DNA of 64,000 nucleotides from Nomia melanderi. Taxonomy: Eukaryota > Arthropoda > Insecta > Hymenoptera > Halictidae. Positions within the stretch are counted from its first letter, which is position 1. Each line of letters opens with the position of its first letter. The DNA is taken from contig NC_135001.1 of NCBI RefSeq assembly GCF_051020985.1, positions 23,181,896-23,245,895 on the forward strand, written 5' to 3'. The translations under genes and the position numbers were made by a program. Below, one piece after another: positions 62,424 to 64,000 of the stretch. A model generated the notes under the pieces. It had not been told where the DNA came from. It saw only the letters and a list, made by a program, of their open reading frames with translations, and did no database searches.

Positions 62424-62620
62424 CACGATGAATGCCATGGGTCACCGGTGACCCCAACGTAATTGAATTACTATAGTTCACTGAATTAAACGATTATTTA
62501 CCCGATGCGGCGATGTTCAGCTGAATGAACATGTAATAATAACGCAATTCATTCGAATGATCGAATATAGCTTTTCCATTTCGTGTATTTTGCTCTATAA
62601 AATCTTTGCTTTATAAAATT
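62420..62620 (+). mobile_element. MITE family E fragment (third of chain)
   Basis: Starts at TTAA 62420-62423 with CACGATGAATGCCAT followed by the perfect palindrome GGGTCACCGGTGACCC. The interior matches the opposite strand of the element at 12796-13023. The distal end is not clear and is set approximately. Confidence 0.65.
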
Positions 62621-63179
62621 AGTTTGTCGACTATGAACGAAATAATGAGTCCCAGAGCGCAATTAGAAATAAAAATGGTTTGGCAGTTTTGGAAGGTTCC
62701 CTCGAACCTCGGATAAGAGACATAATCGGCGAAAGCGAGCTGTTTAGCGGGACGCGAAAGAAATACCGAGTAAATGAAGGACTTAAAAACCGTCGGGAAA
62801 AAAGTTGAATCGTCGGAAAAATTGAAGGAAAATTGAATTATAAAGAGGAATCCCGAAGGATTTCTGTGGACTGAAGGTGAACGCGTGCGTTTCGGCAAAG
62901 AAAGTGGAGAATTTTATTGGGAATCGCGCATATAATCTCGCCGCTGTACACGTGTACGGCTCAAAGACAGTTATTAAAATCTTTATACGATAACGCGAGC
63001 CAGTGGACGTAATAACTTTCCACGGGAAAATTCATTTCCACGGCAGCTAGAACTCAGAACCGCGGCGAAACTTTATAATTAATTTTTAATCTCGCTACAA
63101 AGCTTTCGAGTTCATTTTTTTAGTTGAATTCGATAACAGTGGACGCAGTCGCGTGGCTTGTTGAGTACGGAGCTTTATA

Positions 63180-63215
63180 TAACAATATATATAATATATA
63201 TATATTATAGATTGT
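63180..63215. repeat. TA-rich palindromic stretch
   Basis: Alternating TATATA sequence around 63180-63215, self-complementary. A similar TA-rich stretch lies at about 54345-54430. Confidence 0.7.
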
Positions 63216-64000
63216 ACTGTTATCTAACGAGATTTATTAAAATCATTTAAAATTAAAAGCCGAGGAGAGGAATTTTATTAGTCGAATTTTAAATTTTCTG
63301 CAAATTTATTGGGAAGTGGGTTTAGCTTGAATTTATAGAGCATTTAATACAGGTAATGTATTATTCATTAGGCAATGTATTATTAATTACCGTTATATAT
63401 TGTTACAAATAAATGTTATATATAAAACAAAATATAAAACGTCGATTCGATCTATTCATACATTAAAACAATAGTAAACTAGGAAATTACTGAACACCGA
63501 AACTACTAGAATATTCAAAAGACGCCAATAGTCGAGTAGAAATTCTAATGAAGCACTCGCGATCAACTTCGACAGTTATCGTGGAAATATTTTGAAAGTT
63601 TATTGCGTCCGGAAACAAGGGCACCGCGTGGGTTCGCGAATCATTATGCAAATGCCTGGAAAGGAAGAATGCGAGGAAATTTAGGGTGCCGCGAGGAGAA
63701 TGTCGATCATCCCCGCGACCCTTTCCGAAAGCTCTTCCGTGTGTGCTCTCGTCCATCGTCGGGTGAACCATAGCTTTCGCTTATGTGCCTCGGGCACACA
63801 CACCGTGGCAAGCTTTCTACGCACATATTACAAGGTTTGACAAATTGGCAGTTTCCCTCTAATAATACAGCCAGCCCGGCTTCCTTCCGGCTTCCCTCTA
63901 CGTGACAACCGAAAAATGCCATCGAGACACCAGCCATTAAGGCAGTTCCTTTTGAGGAACAAGCCTTTTGAAGTTTTCCTCGCCGATAATTTCTCCCGTG

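Larger units (their letters stand above)
60858..64000 (+). other. KCNQ intron 3, start (runs off window)
   Basis: Begins with GTAAGT. It contains a family B element only 57 bp after the splice donor, the three-element TTAA chain at 62010-62620, and an AT-rich palindromic stretch near 63180-63215. The remainder, 62620-64000, holds no recognisable exon. The minus-strand ORF at 62611-62898 has no recognisable domain. Confidence 0.85.

Noticed and set aside
1..64000. CRISPR-like arrays, rRNA, intact transposase or reverse transcriptase genes
   Set aside because: None found. Tandem units here lack the repeat-spacer pattern, and all TTAA elements are short and non-coding.

Overview
The window is eukaryotic and almost entirely non-coding. 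The composition fits an insect, most likely a hymenopteran (bee, wasp or ant): AT-rich DNA broken by short, very CpG-rich islands, long introns, and many short TTAA-flanked repeats. The order-level placement is inferred from composition and repeat style, not from a diagnostic marker.

The only gene I can identify is the 5' part of a KCNQ (Kv7) voltage-gated potassium channel on the + strand. It has three coding exons. Exon a (25563-25887) encodes a Gln/His-rich N-terminus. Exon b (38116-38674) encodes the rest of the cytoplasmic N-terminus and the start of transmembrane segment S1. Exon c (60767-60857, 91 bp) encodes most of S1 and the S1-S2 loop. Splice phases are compatible throughout (1, then 2, then 0), giving 325 codons before the gene runs off the right edge. 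The intervening introns are about 12.2 kb and 22.1 kb. The S1 exons are firm. The link to the Q/H-rich exon and the exact start codon are inferences.

Layout: 1-22 kb is upstream non-coding DNA with MITEs, tandem duplications and three GC-rich islands (about 5.0-5.6, 8.3-9.1 and 12.2-14.1 kb), one of which carries a TATA-type core promoter. 22.2-25.5 kb is a large CpG-rich island, the likely KCNQ promoter/5'UTR region. 25.9-38.1 kb is intron 1, ending in a nine-copy 45-bp minisatellite beside the exon b acceptor. 38.7-60.8 kb is intron 2, with many tandem duplications and another TATA-containing island near 39.7 kb. 60.9-64 kb is the start of intron 3, which includes a chain of three MITEs joined at single TTAA sites.

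The richest signal is the repeats. At least eight families of short (about 200-240 bp) non-autonomous elements sit in TTAA target sites, as piggyBac-superfamily elements do. Although their interiors differ, nearly all have the same architecture: TTAA, a terminal inverted repeat of about 15 bp, then a short palindrome immediately inboard at one end. A second class is a dozen or more local tandem duplications with periods mostly 115-230 bp. No tRNA, rRNA, CRISPR array or intact transposase gene was found.
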